From VRUE01 sp050258095 (GTDB taxonomy: Bacteria; Actinomycetota; Thermoleophilia; Solirubrobacterales; 70-9), in the NCBI GenBank assembly GCA_050258095.1, contig JBLMYD010000088.1, forward strand, positions 1 through 21,260: DNA of 21,260 bases. Reading direction: 5' to 3'. The notes beneath the pieces were generated by a model that saw nothing but the letters and a program-made list of their open reading frames with translations, ran no database searches and was not told where the DNA came from. Shown in pieces: positions 6,987-13,183 of this stretch (positions within the stretch are counted from its first letter, which is position 1; each line of letters opens with the position of its first letter). Both the position numbers and the translations under genes were made by a program.

Positions 6987-8219
6987 ATGAACCCCGAGTC
7001 CGACAAACTCGACGACGTGCAGGTCATAGAGCGCGAGCTCTGGCCCGAGGGACCGCCCCACGCGCTCTTCAAGCGCCTGCGCGGCGAGTGCCCGGTCCAC
7101 TGGTCGGCAGGCGTCTCCGAGTTCCCCGAGTCGGCGGGCTTCTGGTCGGTGACCACCGCCGACGACGTGCACGAGGTCAGCCGCGACTGGCAGACCTACT
7201 CGTCCGAGCTCGGTGGCGTCACCGCGGTCAGCGAGGTCTTCCCGATCGAGCTCTCGCGGGCGATGTTCATCGGCATGGACCCACCCAAGCACGACCGCCT
7301 CAAGGCCCTCTTCCAGGCCGGCTTCACCCCCAAGCGGATCGCGGCGCACGAGGAGGCGATCAGGGAGATCGTCATCCGCGTGCTCGATCGGTTGGAGGAC
7401 CGCGAGACCTGCGACCTGGTGACCGAGATCGCCCAGCCCGCCGTCTCGCGCGTGATCGGCAGCTTCATGGGCATCCCCGAGGAGGACGACGAGGCGTGGG
7501 CGACGCTGATGAACGCAACCCTGGGCGCGGGCGACCCGGACCTCAGCCCCGGCGGCGTGCAGGAAGCGATCGAGAAGGTCCTGCCAGAAATCTTCGAGCG
7601 CTGCAACGAGCTGGTCGCCGTCCGCCGCGAGAACCCGACCGACGACCTGACCAGCGTCCTCGTCCACGCCGACGTCGAAGGTCAGAAACTGGAGGAGCAC
7701 GAGATCGTGATGGGCTTCTTCCTCCTCGTCGCGGCCGGCAACGACAGCACCAAGGCGACCTACGCGAGCGGCATGCGTGCGTTGATGGAACGGCCCGATC
7801 AGCGCCGGCTCCTGCTCGACGATCCCTCGCTGATCCCCGGCGCCGTCGAGGAGTCGCTGCGCATGTTCCCCGCCTTCGCCCACTTTCGTCGCACCGCGAC
7901 GCGCGATACCGAGCTGCACGGCCGGCAGATCAAGAAGGGCGAGAAGGTCGTCATGTGGTACGCGTCCTCGAACCGCGACGAGACTCGCTACGAGGACCCC
8001 GACCGCTTCGACGTGCTGCGCAACCCCGAGCACCAGGCTTTCGGCGCCGGCGGTCGCCACTTCTGCCTCGGCACCGCCCTCGCCCGCCTCGAGCTGAAGA
8101 TCCTCTTCGAGGAGACCCTCGTCCGCTATCCCGAGATGGAGATCGCGGGCAAGCCGAGATACGTCGAGTCGGCCTTCCTCAACCAGCTCAAGGCGCTGCC
8201 GGTGAAGCTGTCGGCGTAG
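6987..8219 (+). CDS. Cytochrome P450
   Basis: This is a 410-aa soluble bacterial P450, a haem monooxygenase using an external ferredoxin or reductase. The I-helix oxygen-activation motif is A250-G-N-D-S-T255. The ExxR motif of the K helix is E289-S-L-R292, followed by the FRRTATRDTELHGRQIKKGE region. The haem-binding loop FGAGGRHFCLG (352-362) has the axial ligand Cys360. The C-helix region MDPPKHDRLKALFQAGFTP (98-116) is also typical. The overall style resembles the CYP124/125/142-type acyl- or sterol-oxidising clans of actinobacteria, but the substrate cannot be assigned. The ATG at 6987 is preceded by GAGGAG (6973-6978). No ferredoxin or reductase gene is adjacent, so redox partners must be elsewhere. 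Confidence 0.95.
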   Translation: MNPESDKLDDVQVIERELWPEGPPHALFKRLRGECPVHWSAGVSEFPESAGFWSVTTADDVHEVSRDWQTYSSELGGVTAVSEVFPIELSRAMFIGMDPPKHDRLKALFQAGFTPKRIAAHEEAIREIVIRVLDRLEDRETCDLVTEIAQPAVSRVIGSFMGIPEEDDEAWATLMNATLGAGDPDLSPGGVQEAIEKVLPEIFERCNELVAVRRENPTDDLTSVLVHADVEGQKLEEHEIVMGFFLLVAAGNDSTKATYASGMRALMERPDQRRLLLDDPSLIPGAVEESLRMFPAFAHFRRTATRDTELHGRQIKKGEKVVMWYASSNRDETRYEDPDRFDVLRNPEHQAFGAGGRHFCLGTALARLELKILFEETLVRYPEMEIAGKPRYVESAFLNQLKALPVKLSA

Positions 8220-8271
8220 CGCGGGAGACGCCCTTCCCGCATCGCCAGTAGGCCGGGGCCGGGATTCCGAA

Positions 8272-8344
8272 TGGGCGTAACTGGGCTCGAACCAGTGACC
8301 TCCGCCTTGTCGAGGCGGCGCTCTCCCAACTGAGCTATACGCCC
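8272..8344 (-). tRNA. tRNA-Val (anticodon GAC)
   Basis: The minus strand folds as a complete 73-nt tRNA. The acceptor arms are GGGCGTA and TACGCCC with discriminator A. The D-arm is GCTC-AGTTGGGA-GAGC. The anticodon stem is CCGCC/GGCGG around the loop TCGACAA. The variable loop is AGGTC, and the T-arm is ACTGG-TTCGAGC-CCAGT. The anticodon at positions 34-36 is GAC (valine, GUC/GUU codons). Position 33, almost always U, reads C here. CCA is not encoded. A TAGATT hexamer 10 nt upstream (8354-8359) may be the -10. Confidence 0.93.
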
Positions 8345-8517
8345 GGGAGACTGAATCTAGCAGCGGCTTGGTCCGCGGTGACGCCGGCTAAAGGTCAGGC
8401 CTGCAAGGGCCGATGCAACTCGTGCAACTATTTCCCGGACGCGGTGTTTATCTATACAGAGCTTAGGACCGACGAGCCAGGGAGCACAACATCTTTGGTG
8501 GTACGTCCTTCGGGAAC
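8345..8517. other. Intergenic stretch between tRNA-Val and the hairpin terminator
   Basis: No credible protein gene lies here. On the minus strand it should hold the tRNA-Val promoter; TAGATT at 8354-8359 is a fair -10, but no good -35 is visible. On the same strand TTGCA occurs three times between about 8403 and 8430. On the plus strand TATACA (8453-8458) could start a short RNA ending at the 8518-8542 terminator, but its -35 is weak. Confidence 0.3.
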
Positions 8518-8542
8518 AAGGGGCCCCTCCGGGGGCCCTTTT
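8518..8542. terminator. Rho-independent (possibly bidirectional) terminator
   Basis: AAGGG/CCCTT and CCCC/GGGG form a 9-bp stem with one bulged G and the loop TCCG. On the plus strand it is followed by TTTT. It lies 4 bp beyond the stop of the minus-strand YjbQ gene, where the exit side reads CCTTGTT, so it most simply ends the protease-YjbQ operon. It could also end a short plus-strand RNA. Confidence 0.65.
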
Positions 8543-8546
8543 CCGT

Positions 8547-8963
8547 TCAGCTGACGAGCTGAACGACGACGGTGCGCTCGCGCGGGCGGTCGTCGAAGTC
8601 GAGCAGCACGACCTGCTGCCAGGTGCCCAGCTGCAGCCGGCCGTCGGCGACGGGCAGCGTAAGCGAGGGACCGACGATCGAGGCGCGCTGGTGCGCGTGC
8701 GAGTTGGTGTCGTGGTTGAGACGGTTGTGCTCGTACTCGCCCTCGGCCGGGATGAGGCGATCGAGCATCGCCTTGAGGTCGTGCACACCGCCCGGCTCGA
8801 ACTCCATCGTCGTGATCGCGGCGGTCGAGCCGCGCACGAACGCCGTCGCCTGCCCCGCCTCGACGGCTGCCTCGACCACGGCACGCTGGACCTCGGCGGT
8901 GATGTCGATTGCGTCGCAGTCCCCCTGGGTCGAGAGGCGCAGGTCGGTCGTGCTCACCGGCAC
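8547..8963 (-). CDS. yjbQ: YjbQ/UPF0047 family protein (secondary thiamine-phosphate synthase type)
   Basis: This is a 138-aa, full-length family member. It has the central EYEHNRLNHDTNSHAHQR stretch (76-93) carrying the conserved His/Asn residues, then ASIVGPSLTLPVADGRLQLG and TWQQVVLLDFD (94-124), the family signature. Escherichia coli YjbQ has weak thiamine-phosphate synthase activity and the family is annotated TIGR00149; the true physiological role is not settled. The GTG at 8963 begins 4 bp after the stop of the upstream exported-protein gene, so it is the last gene of a minus-strand operon; GTG at 8957 is an alternative start. This is the intact counterpart of the broken copy at 3369-3684, but the two are clearly different subtypes. 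Confidence 0.9.
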   Translation of the reverse strand: MPVSTTDLRLSTQGDCDAIDITAEVQRAVVEAAVEAGQATAFVRGSTAAITTMEFEPGGVHDLKAMLDRLIPAEGEYEHNRLNHDTNSHAHQRASIVGPSLTLPVADGRLQLGTWQQVVLLDFDDRPRERTVVVQLVS

Positions 8964-8967
8964 TGGT

Positions 8968-9954
8968 TTAGAAGCCGACTTCGAGGTCGGCGAAGAATTC
9001 AGGACCGGTCAGCGGCAGTCGCGGGCTGCCGGGGAACGCCGCGGAGAGCGAGCCCGTCCAGGTTTTCGTCCCGTCCGGCGCAGCGCTGTAGATGCCCGTC
9101 CCGCGGAAGGGACGAGACGGCTTCAGCGTCGCCGAGGTCAGCGCATCGTCGTGGAAGAGGACCGACCCCGGCACGACCGAGATCGCGTAGTGCAGCTCGG
9201 CCATCCTGCCGAGGCTTTCTTCGGTCATCGCAGCCACCAGCGCGAGGCCGTCGAGCTGGAAGGCGAAGACCTCGGCCGATGTGGTCGGCTGACGACGTTC
9301 GGCGAAGATCGCCGCGGGCAGCTTGCCCGTCCGGCTGGCCCTCGCCCGGGCGCGCAGATGCGGTCCGCGGGGGCCGCGGTGGGGACAGCGAAGGTGACGC
9401 GGACTGCGAACGTGGCCCTTGGCACGATGGGCGCGCACGGCGACGTACTTGTTCTCGCCGGTGAAGCGGATATGGCCGCGGAAGGTGCCGTAGCGGACGA
9501 GGTAGCCCCGGCGCCCCTTGCAACGTCGAGGCACTTTCCGGGACGTGCGGCCCGACGGGTGAAACCGGACCCTGACGCTGCCGAAGTGACCGAACGAGCC
9601 TTCGATCCGCGTCGGGGTGGCCGTCCCATGCGTCACGTACGCGGTCGCCACCAGGCTCTGCTTCTTCCCGGAGAAGATATGGATGCCCCCCTTGAGACTG
9701 CGCTTGCCCAGCACGACGAAAGCGATGAGGTTTCCTTCAGCGACCAGCATCAACTTGTACCCGTGCTTGCTCCCGAGCTCGATCCTCGAGTCGGCGGATG
9801 TGCGTCGTTCGCGCGTGTGCAACTTGGCGCGCAGCTTGGCGCGAAACTGCGGCGGCGCGAGGGAGGGGATGTCGAGCGGGTTGGCCGAGCTGGTCGCGGG
9901 CGCGAGAAGCACGGCGACGAGGAGCGCGAGGACCCCGAGCGCGCGCCGGATCAT
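8968..9954 (-). CDS. Secreted hypothetical protein (Thermoleophilia-type)
   Basis: This is a 328-aa protein. A signal peptide (MIRRALGVLALLVAVLLAPA, cleavage near SSANP at 22-26) precedes a basic, beta-rich mature part. The FGHFGSVRVRFHPSGRTSRK stretch, then RRCKGRRGYLVRYGTFRGHI and RFTGENKYVAVRAHRAKG, resemble a repeated-strand fold in many uncharacterised exported proteins of Solirubrobacterales (F..G.V.VRF.PSG......CKG......G.F.G.I.F.GE..Y..V...RAKG). No catalytic motif is seen. The ATG at 9954 overlaps the stop of the upstream protease gene (ATGA), so the two are translationally coupled. The lower half (about residues 210-328) is less patterned and ends EFFADLEVGF. Confidence 0.8.
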   Translation of the reverse strand: MIRRALGVLALLVAVLLAPATSSANPLDIPSLAPPQFRAKLRAKLHTRERRTSADSRIELGSKHGYKLMLVAEGNLIAFVVLGKRSLKGGIHIFSGKKQSLVATAYVTHGTATPTRIEGSFGHFGSVRVRFHPSGRTSRKVPRRCKGRRGYLVRYGTFRGHIRFTGENKYVAVRAHRAKGHVRSPRHLRCPHRGPRGPHLRARARASRTGKLPAAIFAERRQPTTSAEVFAFQLDGLALVAAMTEESLGRMAELHYAISVVPGSVLFHDDALTSATLKPSRPFRGTGIYSAAPDGTKTWTGSLSAAFPGSPRLPLTGPEFFADLEVGF

Positions 9955-10964
9955 CGGACTCGCCTCGCTCGCACGTACAGGCGCCCCACTTCGCGGCCGA
10001 AATAGGGCCCGAAATCGGTCGACGGGTCCCCTTCGTAGCCGTAGGTGGTGACGCCGTTGAGGATGCGCCCCCTGATCGTCCAGCCGCCGCCGGACGAGCC
10101 CCCGTTCGTTTCGCATTCGACCCCGAGGTTGAGCGGCCCCGGCGAGAAGAACGAGCGCGGGTCGTGTCCGAGGAAGGGGGTCTGCAGGCAGGCCTGCTGC
10201 GTTTCCCCGTCGAAGGGCGGTTCGACGGGATAGCCGTGGACGTCGAACACCTGGCGGGGCTTCAGGCCCCAGGCGATTCCGGTTCCCCCGACAGCCCTGG
10301 AGAGCAGCTGACCGCGTTCGTTGCGGGACACCACCGCGGCGCCGACGTCGTAGTTCTCGTTGTGGGCGACGTGCCACTGCCGGGTGGTGGCGAGCCACTT
10401 CGCCGCGAAGACGCCGAAGGGCCGCTGGCCATAGCGATACCCGGGAACGAACACCCAGCGTTTGGTGAGGAACCGGCTGAATGCCGTGCCGTCGTCGATG
10501 CAGTGGCCGGCGGTGAGGACGACGCTGTGGTTGGGGGCATTGACCGAGGTCCCCGAGCAGCGGCCGAGACCGAAGGGCGTGACCATGAAGACGACGCCGT
10601 TCGTCCGCGCCAGCGGCGCGGTCGGGTCCGGCACGGTTTCGGTGGCCGAGCTGGCGCTGGCCTGATCGGCGGGCGCGGTCGGCGGATAGACGTGGGTGCT
10701 GCCGGCGCTGCTGGACCCAGCGGCCTGCGGCGCAGCGACAAGCGACGGCGAGCCGCGTCGCAGGCGGTCGAGGGGCCGCGCTCGCGCCATCCGGGCCGGC
10801 GTCCAGAAGGCGACCGCGCGCCGAGCCTGCGCCTTGGAGAGCTTGTGCGAGACCCGAGCCCCGGCGACGCCCGGCCCGAGCGCGAACGCCAGCAGGGCCG
10901 CGCCAATTGCCAACGAGCCCACCCGGGCAAATGGGCGAGGCGTTCCCCAACCCGAGGCATTCAT
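9951..10964 (-). CDS. Secreted trypsin-like serine protease (V8/Glu-endopeptidase-like)
   Basis: This is a 337-aa protein. The signal or anchor segment is about residues 14-36 (SLAIGAALLAFALGPGVAGA), followed by a pro-like, low-complexity stretch to about 115. The chymotrypsin-fold catalytic triad can be read as H154 (VVLTAGHC), D206 (NENYDVGAA) and S291 in NGGSSGGGW. C136 and C155 flank the His as in S1 proteases. The GSSGGG form instead of GDSGGP and the overall length fit the bacterial V8-like group. The ATG at 10964 follows TAGACT by 7 nt with no Shine-Dalgarno, suggesting a leaderless message; the longer frame to 11180 runs into threonine synthase and is rejected. It is the first gene of the operon with the exported protein and YjbQ. 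Confidence 0.88.
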   Translation of the reverse strand: MNASGWGTPRPFARVGSLAIGAALLAFALGPGVAGARVSHKLSKAQARRAVAFWTPARMARARPLDRLRRGSPSLVAAPQAAGSSSAGSTHVYPPTAPADQASASSATETVPDPTAPLARTNGVVFMVTPFGLGRCSGTSVNAPNHSVVLTAGHCIDDGTAFSRFLTKRWVFVPGYRYGQRPFGVFAAKWLATTRQWHVAHNENYDVGAAVVSRNERGQLLSRAVGGTGIAWGLKPRQVFDVHGYPVEPPFDGETQQACLQTPFLGHDPRSFFSPGPLNLGVECETNGGSSGGGWTIRGRILNGVTTYGYEGDPSTDFGPYFGREVGRLYVRARRVR

Positions 10965-10971
10965 CGCGGTC

Positions 10972-10977
10972 AGTCTA
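10972..10977 (-). promoter_or_regulatory. Candidate -10 element for leaderless protease transcript
   Basis: TAGACT on the minus strand ends 7 nt before the ATG at 10964, placing the transcription start at the start codon. No convincing -35 is seen. Confidence 0.4.
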
Positions 10978-11052
10978 CTTGCGCGCAATGCGGCAACTCC
11001 GACAAAGCGGGCGACGCGGTCCGTGAGCCCCCTTGAGGGCCTTGGCACGCCG

Positions 11053-12345
11053 TCAGCCCGCGGTCGCGCCGACGCCGTGCTGGCGGATCTCTTCGAGCGT
11101 GGCGGCCATCGAGTCGACGTCCGCGGCGACCATTTCGGCCCAGGGCTTGTCGGGGTGCTCGTCGAGGGTCTTGTAGCCATTGCCGCTGATCACGGCGACG
11201 ACGGTGTCGTCGGGGCCGAGCTTGCCTTCGTTGGCGAGCTTGACCGTGCAGGCGACGGTGGTGCCGCCGGCGGGCTCGGTGAGGATGCCCTCGGTGGCGC
11301 CGAGCAGGTCGATTCCGTCGAAGATCTCCTGGTCGGTGGCCGTGGCGGCGGTGCCGTTGCGCGACGTCACGGCATCGACGACGAGCGGACCGTCGCCGGG
11401 GGCGCCGATCGCCAGCGAGTGGGCTGCCGTGTTCGGCGACTGGGCCTCGATCTCGCCGCTGCCGTCGAGGATCGCCGTCGCGATCGGGCCGCAGCCCTCG
11501 GGCTGGGCGACGCTGATCTTGACGCCGGCGGTCTCCGCCAGGCCGACCATCTCCAGCTCCTGCAGGCCCTTGTGGACGCGCGAGGAGAGCGTCCCGCCGG
11601 CGGCCGGGATGACGATGTGGTCGGGCGCGACCCACTCGAGCTGCTCGACCACCTCATAGGCGAGGGTCTTGGCGCCCTCGGCGTAGAACGGCCGCAGCGT
11701 GATGTTGGCGAACTGCATGCCGATCGTCAGCGCCAGCTCGCGGCAGGCCCGGTTCGCCTGGTCGTAGTTGCCGTCGAGCTGGATCACGGCGGCGCCCAGC
11801 GCCCGGCAGGCGCGCGCCTTGCCGCGCTCGAGGTTAGACGGGTAGAAGACGTAGGCGGCGACGCCCGCCTTGGCCGCCAGCGAGGCGACCGCGGTGCCGA
11901 CGTTGCCGGTCGAGACACAGCCGATCTCGTCCTTGCCCAGCTCGAGCAGGCGGGCGACGGCCATCGAGACGACCCGGTCCTTGTAGGAGAGGCTGGGCCG
12001 GGATGTGCTGTCGTCCTTCAGGTAGAGCTTCTTCAACCCGAGCTCAGCGCCGAGCCGGTCGGCGTGGATCAGCGGCGTGCGGCCGCTGTAGCGGCCGACC
12101 CGGGCCTGCGCCCGCGCGTCGACGATCGGCAGCAGCTCCTCGAAGCGCCAGATGTTGATCTCGCGCTCGGCCGGCGGGATCTCGCTGAGGCGCTCTTTGG
12201 CCAGCTCGTAGTCGAAGTCGATGTCGAGGCCCTGACCGCACCCCAGGCACTTGAAAGTCGTGTCGAGCAGCGGCAGGCGACGGCCGCAATCGCGGCAGAC
12301 CAGTTCGGTCGCGCAGGAGCGGGTGCGGTCCTCTGGGCTCAGCAT
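11053..12345 (-). CDS. thrC: Threonine synthase
   Basis: This is a 430-aa PLP fold-type II enzyme converting O-phosphohomoserine to threonine. It starts with a rubredoxin-like zinc ribbon (C17, C20, C33, C36), as in the longer threonine synthases. The PLP lysine is K122 in PSLSYKDRV, where SFKDR is more usual. The phosphate-binding loop is S145-T-G-N-V-G-T-A. The substrate region is IVIPAAGGTLSSR, and a late SGNGYKT motif is present near the C-terminus. The ATG at 12345 has GAGGGG about 9 nt upstream. The leader of roughly 75 nt starts at a clear promoter (12429-12457), the third of a tandem set. No hom or thrB gene is adjacent. Because cysteate synthase and other fold-type II enzymes are similar, the exact reaction is very likely but not proven. 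Confidence 0.9.
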   Translation of the reverse strand: MLSPEDRTRSCATELVCRDCGRRLPLLDTTFKCLGCGQGLDIDFDYELAKERLSEIPPAEREINIWRFEELLPIVDARAQARVGRYSGRTPLIHADRLGAELGLKKLYLKDDSTSRPSLSYKDRVVSMAVARLLELGKDEIGCVSTGNVGTAVASLAAKAGVAAYVFYPSNLERGKARACRALGAAVIQLDGNYDQANRACRELALTIGMQFANITLRPFYAEGAKTLAYEVVEQLEWVAPDHIVIPAAGGTLSSRVHKGLQELEMVGLAETAGVKISVAQPEGCGPIATAILDGSGEIEAQSPNTAAHSLAIGAPGDGPLVVDAVTSRNGTAATATDQEIFDGIDLLGATEGILTEPAGGTTVACTVKLANEGKLGPDDTVVAVISGNGYKTLDEHPDKPWAEMVAADVDSMAATLEEIRQHGVGATAG

Positions 12346-12428
12346 GACGAGATTCCCCTCACGCAGGGTACTGACCCCAGGGGGGTGCTGTCGAACGATC
12401 GTCTTGTCCTGACACGCATGAGCCAGTG

Positions 12429-12471
12429 GGTATAACAGACCGCGCGTTATCGATCAACTTTTCTTGCGCAA
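12429..12471 (-). promoter_or_regulatory. Promoter P1 (of threonine synthase), with upstream box
   Basis: On the minus strand: box TTGCGCAAGAAAAG (12471-12458), -35 TTGATC (12457-12452), 17-bp spacer ending CTGT, -10 TATACC (12434-12429). TG one base before the -10 makes it an extended -10. The box contains the palindrome TTGCGCAA. It shares layout and sequence with P2 and P3. The start codon of threonine synthase is 83 bp downstream of the -10. Confidence 0.75.
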
Positions 12472-12494
12472 CAAACGCGGGCCAGAGATGGGAG

Positions 12495-12538
12495 CGGGCC
12501 CGCCCCCGTCGGTGTCAGCGTCCGCCGGGGCGGGCCCG
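12495..12538 (-). terminator. Strong hairpin at the end of the P2 unit
   Basis: Arms of 12 bp (CGGGCCCGCCCC and its exact complement, 12495-12506 and 12527-12538) enclose a 20-nt loop. On the minus strand it sits after the P2 unit and just before the P1 box, followed some 15-20 nt later by GTTTGTT. This position fits a terminator or attenuator separating P2 transcription from threonine synthase. Confidence 0.5.
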
Positions 12539-12655
12539 TTCTCCCGGCCTCGGCCCGTGGCCTCGGCCCTGCGTGCGCCGAGCCGGTACCTGTCTCGACG
12601 CACCCTTCACTCGCTGCGGCCCGGCTTCTCCGGGCACCGCCAGCGCCGCGGCCCG

Positions 12656-12811
12656 CTACATGGCCGCCCCCCCTCTCCGGGGGCCTAGCTGCCAGAGGTG
12701 GTAGGGCGTTCCGGCCGTCGAACCGGGCAGCGCCGCGGGCTCGAGGTGGGGCAACGCCGGCGGCGCCGTCGCCTCCCGTCTACGTCCGAAGCGGCCGTCC
12801 TCTCGACTCAT
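12656..12811 (-). CDS. Possible short peptide (51 aa) in the P2 unit
   Basis: This is an open frame of 51 codons starting at the ATG at 12811. AGGAG lies 11 nt upstream and promoter P2 about 90 bp upstream. The peptide (MSREDGRFGRRREATAPPAL..., ending TPYHLWQLGPRRGGAAM) has no recognised domain. It is basic at the start, then proline/alanine/leucine-rich. Its first 40 residues resemble a frame in the neighbouring P3 unit (shared SR..DG..RR...TAP.L...HL, with small gaps), which hints at real coding. It could be a leader peptide, a small protein, or a chance frame in GC-rich DNA. Confidence 0.3.
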   Translation of the reverse strand: MSREDGRFGRRREATAPPALPHLEPAALPGSTAGTPYHLWQLGPRRGGAAM

Positions 12812-12900
12812 GACTGGACTTGCTCCTATCTGCCATCGCAAGGCGAGTTGCCCTTCTGGGTGCCCACCTCTACCGCTGGCACTGGTCGTCAGCGCATCTA

Positions 12901-12943
12901 GTCATAACAGACCCGGAACCACCGGTCAAGTCTTCCTGCGCAA
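12901..12943 (-). promoter_or_regulatory. Promoter P2 with upstream box and 20-bp palindrome
   Basis: On the minus strand: box TTGCGCAGGAAGAC (12943-12930), -35 TTGACC (12929-12924), 17-bp spacer ending CTGT, -10 TATGAC (12906-12901). This is close to the sigma-70 consensus, with an extended -10 TG. The box is half of a palindrome, TCCTGCGCA-AA-TGCGCAGGA on the plus strand (12934-12953), which looks like an operator touching the -35. Confidence 0.8.
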
Positions 12944-13129
12944 ATGCGCAGGAGCGCTTGGAAAACCCGGACTGAGTGCTTCGCGCAGGAAGAGGCTGGG
13001 GGCGGTGGGTAACCGGCGAGAAGGGCCGTCACCAATTCCGCGGCTCTTGAACTGACTCTCCCTTTTGCCGTGCCAGGCGAGCCCCTCGCGAGCGAGACCC
13101 CGCCTCTTCACTGCGCTTGATCGTCAGCA
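12926..13129 (-). ncRNA. Candidate short transcription unit from P3 (leader/sRNA, unclassified)
   Basis: Downstream of P3 about 200 nt run to P2 without a recognised gene. An open frame from GTG 13111 to the stop at 12926 (61 codons) lies inside it. Its second half (KSRGIGDGPSRRLPTAPSL...) resembles the P2 peptide, but there is no Shine-Dalgarno before the GTG and its stop falls in the P2 -35. The leader aligns with that of P2. The unit may be an older, decayed copy of the P2 unit. No clear T-tailed terminator is seen. Confidence 0.3.
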
Positions 13130-13135
13130 ATTCCA

Positions 13136-13178
13136 TTCATAACAGGTTTGGGATTGTCAGTCAACCTTTCCTGTGTAA
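13136..13178 (-). promoter_or_regulatory. Promoter P3 with upstream box
   Basis: On the minus strand: box TTACACAGGAAAGG (13178-13165), -35 TTGACT (13164-13159), 17-bp spacer ending CTGT, -10 TATGAA (13141-13136). The TGT before the -10 is shared with P1 and P2. It begins 5 bp after the stop codon of the LeuRS-like gene, so it starts a new transcript. Confidence 0.75.
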
Positions 13179-13183
13179 TCGTT

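Larger units (their letters stand above)
12479..12893 (-). ncRNA. Candidate short transcription unit from P2 (leader/sRNA, unclassified)
   Basis: Between P2 and P1 there is a complete-looking unit: promoter, about 80-nt leader, possible 51-codon frame, GC-rich structured region, and a 12-bp hairpin. I do not recognise an Rfam class. The leader shares blocks with the P3 leader in the same order (GCTGACGA.CA, GAGG.GGG, CTCGCCT, GGCA.A..GGAG). The extent is an estimate from the promoter and hairpin. Confidence 0.35.

Noticed and set aside
6855..8060. Very long minus-strand open frame continuing upstream of the lipoprotein, antisense to the P450
   Set aside because: The P450 frame has every family motif; the antisense frame is open only because of GC-rich codon bias, and the lipoprotein has a clear GTG with Shine-Dalgarno at 6854.
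8403..8430. Three TTGCA pentamers upstream of tRNA-Val
   Set aside because: Spacing is irregular and the element too short to separate from chance.
8485..8542. T-box riboswitch (GGTGGTAC before a terminator)
   Set aside because: The CCGCG part of the T-box motif, the stem I features and any downstream plus-strand aminoacyl-tRNA or amino-acid gene are missing.
12346..13183. T-box, SAM, lysine or glycine riboswitch in the LeuRS-threonine synthase gap
   Set aside because: I looked for the conserved cores on the minus strand and found only short partial resemblances, none with the full set of conserved positions.
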